NCBI GenBank assembly: GCA_003447295.1
Contig: DLZQ01000061.1
Span: 1-7,569, forward strand
DNA from: Lachnospiraceae bacterium
GTDB lineage: Bacteria; Bacillota; Clostridia; Lachnospirales; Lachnospiraceae
Reading direction: 5' to 3'
DNA: 7,569 bases
The translations under genes and the position numbers were made by a program. Under the pieces are notes generated by a model, which searched no databases, was not told where the DNA came from, and saw only the letters and a program-made list of their open reading frames with translations. Within the stretch, counting starts at the first letter, position 1. Every line of letters starts with the position of its first letter. Below, in pieces: positions 5,722-7,569 of this stretch.

Positions 5722-7389
5722 ATGAGCGAGCAGGAAAAGAAGCAGAATACCGTAGCTGAGGTGTTGGTGAAATGTCTGGAAAACGAAGGCGTAAAATATG
5801 TCTTCGGTATCCCGGGAGAAGAGAATCTGGATATGATGAATGCACTGGAGAAGTCGGACATCCGGGTCGTTGTGGTAAGACATGAACAGGGTGCTGCATT
5901 CATGGCGGACATGTACGGAAGACTTACGGGGAAGGCAGGTGTGTGCTTTTCCACACTGGGACCCGGAGCAACGAACCTGATCACCGGTACCGCGGATGCA
6001 AATTCCGACGGAGCGCCTATGATTGCCATTACCGGACAGGTGGGAACAGAGCGGATGCATCTGACCTCTCATCAGTATTTGGATTTGGTAGAACTTTTTG
6101 CTCCGATTACCAAGAGAAGCAAACAGATCGTCAATCCCAATTCCGTGAATGAGATCGTAAGAATTGCTTTTAAATATGCGGAAAGTGAAAAGCCAGGAGC
6201 CTGTCATGTAGATCTCCCGACGAATGTGGCAAAGCTGCCGGTCAGCTCCGGTATTGCCACACAGCCGTTGAAAAAACCGGAAAGAGATAAAGAATATGCT
6301 TCCTTTTCAAGTATTGATCAGGCGGCAGCAATGATCTTCAAAGCAGAGCATCCGGTGATCCTTGTGGGGCACAGTGCGGTGAGAAATCATGCGGGTGAAG
6401 CGCTGACCAGTTTTGCGGATGCATTGAAGATACCGGTGGTCAATACCATGATGGCGAAGGGAATCATTCCTTTTAACAACAAATATTCCATGTGGACGAT
6501 CGGAATTCCTCAGAAGGACTATCAGAACAAAGTGCTGGATATGGCAGATCTGGTAATCGCCGTGGGATATGATATTGTGGAGTTCGCTCCCGGAAAATGG
6601 AATGAAGGTGGAAAACACAAGATTCTTCATATCGATCAGAGACCTGCACACATCAACATGTTGTATCAGCCGGAGGTTGAGGTCATTGGAGATATTTCCT
6701 ATTCCTTACAACAGATTCAGTATCGTAGCGATGCAAAGGAAGAACCGGAAGAACTTCTGAAGCTGCGGACCGAAATGGTGACAGAGTATGAAAGCTACGC
6801 GGAGGATACTTCTTTTCCCATGAAGCCCCAGAAAATACTGCATGATGTGCGGAAATTCATGGGTGCGGATGATATTGTAATCTCGGATGTGGGTGCTCAT
6901 AAAATGTGGATCGCCAGAGAGTACAACTGTTACGAACCCAATACCTGTATCATTTCCAATGGATTTGCTACCATGGGAATTGCTGTTCCGGGAGCCGTCG
7001 CGGCCAAGCTGATCTATCCGGAGAAAAAAGTGCTGGCGATCTCCGGGGATGGCGGATTTATGATGAACAGCCAGGAATATGAGACGGCACTGAGAGAGGG
7101 GACACCTATCGTAACACTGATCTTCTCCGATGCCAGCTACGGCCTGATCAAATGGAAACAGATGGATCACTTCGGACATAACTGTTTTGTGGATTTCCAA
7201 AATCCTGATTTCGTGAAGTATGCCGAAAGCATGCATGCGAAAGGCTACCGTGTAGAGAAGGCAGAGGACCTGCTGCCGATTTTGGAAGATGCGTTTCAGC
7301 AGACGGTTCCCTGCATTATCGACTGCCCCGTGGACTACAGCGAGAACACCAAACTCTCGGAGTACCTTCACGAGAAGTTTGAGAAGTAG
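5722..7389 (+). CDS. Acetolactate synthase-type thiamine diphosphate enzyme
   Basis: This 555-residue enzyme has the three-domain plan of the acetolactate synthase/pyruvate oxidase family. The pyrimidine-binding domain spans about 9-170, with GIPGEENLD, catalytic Glu55 in RHEQGAAF, and GVCFSTLGPGATNL. A central domain spans about 195-335. The pyrophosphate-binding domain spans about 370-540, with SNGFATMG, GDGGFMMNSQEYETA and YGLIKWKQ. It most resembles the catabolic AlsS-like group, which condenses two pyruvates to 2-acetolactate plus CO2; such proteins also end in VDYSEN. The magnesium ligand pair would be Asp443 and Asp470 (family variants have Asn or Asp there). No regulatory small subunit gene (ilvN/H) or acetolactate decarboxylase is visible next to it. 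The ATG at 5722 is preferred because GAGGTG (5710-5715) is its ribosome site; a GTG at 5713 in frame lies inside that site. The enzyme class is secure, but the exact substrate is inferred. Confidence 0.88.
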   Translation: MSEQEKKQNTVAEVLVKCLENEGVKYVFGIPGEENLDMMNALEKSDIRVVVVRHEQGAAFMADMYGRLTGKAGVCFSTLGPGATNLITGTADANSDGAPMIAITGQVGTERMHLTSHQYLDLVELFAPITKRSKQIVNPNSVNEIVRIAFKYAESEKPGACHVDLPTNVAKLPVSSGIATQPLKKPERDKEYASFSSIDQAAAMIFKAEHPVILVGHSAVRNHAGEALTSFADALKIPVVNTMMAKGIIPFNNKYSMWTIGIPQKDYQNKVLDMADLVIAVGYDIVEFAPGKWNEGGKHKILHIDQRPAHINMLYQPEVEVIGDISYSLQQIQYRSDAKEEPEELLKLRTEMVTEYESYAEDTSFPMKPQKILHDVRKFMGADDIVISDVGAHKMWIAREYNCYEPNTCIISNGFATMGIAVPGAVAAKLIYPEKKVLAISGDGGFMMNSQEYETALREGTPIVTLIFSDASYGLIKWKQMDHFGHNCFVDFQNPDFVKYAESMHAKGYRVEKAEDLLPILEDAFQQTVPCIIDCPVDYSENTKLSEYLHEKFEK

Positions 7390-7429
7390 AGTTTTAAATT
7401 GAAAGTTAGTGAAGAAATGCTATCTAATC

Positions 7430-7458
7430 CCCGTAGCCCGCATTGGGGCTACGGGTTT
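7430..7458 (+). terminator. Intrinsic terminator of the acetolactate synthase-type gene
   Basis: CCCGTAGCCC (7430-7439) and GGGCTACGGG (7446-7455) form a perfect 10-bp GC-rich stem over a 6-base loop, followed by TTTCCTTT. It lies 40 bases after the stop codon and ends a monocistronic unit. Confidence 0.85.
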
Positions 7459-7569
7459 CCTTTAAAACAGCCTTAAACTAATGAAAATGGTGGAAAAAGA
7501 ATAGAAAAAAGTTCTATAAAAGAAGCAATTCCTCTGTTTTAGATCTTTTCTGCAATTATGGAGGAAATT
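7459..7569 (+). other. Right-edge intergenic stretch with ribosome-site-like end
   Basis: This AT-rich stretch ends in TATGGAGGAAATT. GGAGGAAA at the very edge looks like the ribosome site of a gene whose start codon lies just outside the window. No convincing promoter pair was picked out. Confidence 0.35.

Noticed and set aside
6706..7371. Minus-strand open frame opposite the acetolactate synthase-type gene
   Set aside because: It is the mirror of a conserved enzyme, with no motif or ribosome site of its own; other long minus-strand frames (4597-5605, 5674-6207) were dropped for similar reasons.

Overview
The window looks like chromosomal DNA from a low-to-medium GC Firmicute of the class Clostridia, most likely a Lachnospiraceae (Roseburia/Blautia/Clostridium XIVa type). 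The reasons are the strong AGGAGG-type ribosome sites, the frequent intrinsic terminators, the style of the enolase and a MscL carrying a C-terminal zinc ribbon. This placement is inference; no rRNA or other marker is present. It reads as a core/housekeeping neighbourhood with one decayed gene. No insertion sequence, phage gene, CRISPR array, tRNA or rRNA was seen.

Layout. (1) 33-1581: a mechanosensitive channel gene (mscL) followed closely by a TPR lipoprotein gene, probably co-transcribed and ended by an intrinsic terminator that overlaps the lipoprotein stop codon. (2) 1550-1921, minus strand: a small XRE-type helix-turn-helix regulator that converges on, and overlaps by 11 bases, the lipoprotein gene. 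(3) 1922-2361: a long AT-rich gap whose right half holds a near-consensus sigma-A promoter and a highly structured leader ahead of eno. (4) 2362-3660: eno, enolase, followed by hairpin terminators. (5) 3864-4518: a good promoter, a leader with a terminator-like hairpin, then a four-helix membrane protein of DUF2798 type. (6) 4530-4780: a promoter-to-terminator unit with no recognisable gene but a possible 37-codon ORF, i.e. a small RNA or small-peptide candidate. (7) 4896-5524: a decayed Orn/Lys/Arg decarboxylase-family pseudogene with an internal deletion, a nonsense codon and loss of the C-terminal half. (8) 5631-5680: a strong terminator, then a stand-alone acetolactate-synthase-type thiamine diphosphate enzyme (5722-7389) with its own terminator. 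A ribosome-site-like sequence lies at the right edge, probably for a gene that starts outside.

How the genes work together: enolase makes phosphoenolpyruvate, and the acetolactate synthase homologue would draw on pyruvate downstream of it. Each has its own promoter/terminator context, so they are not one operon. The most interesting material is non-coding: the eno leader, the similarly built DUF2798 leader and the 4530-4780 transcription unit. None of these matched a riboswitch class that I could recognise with confidence.
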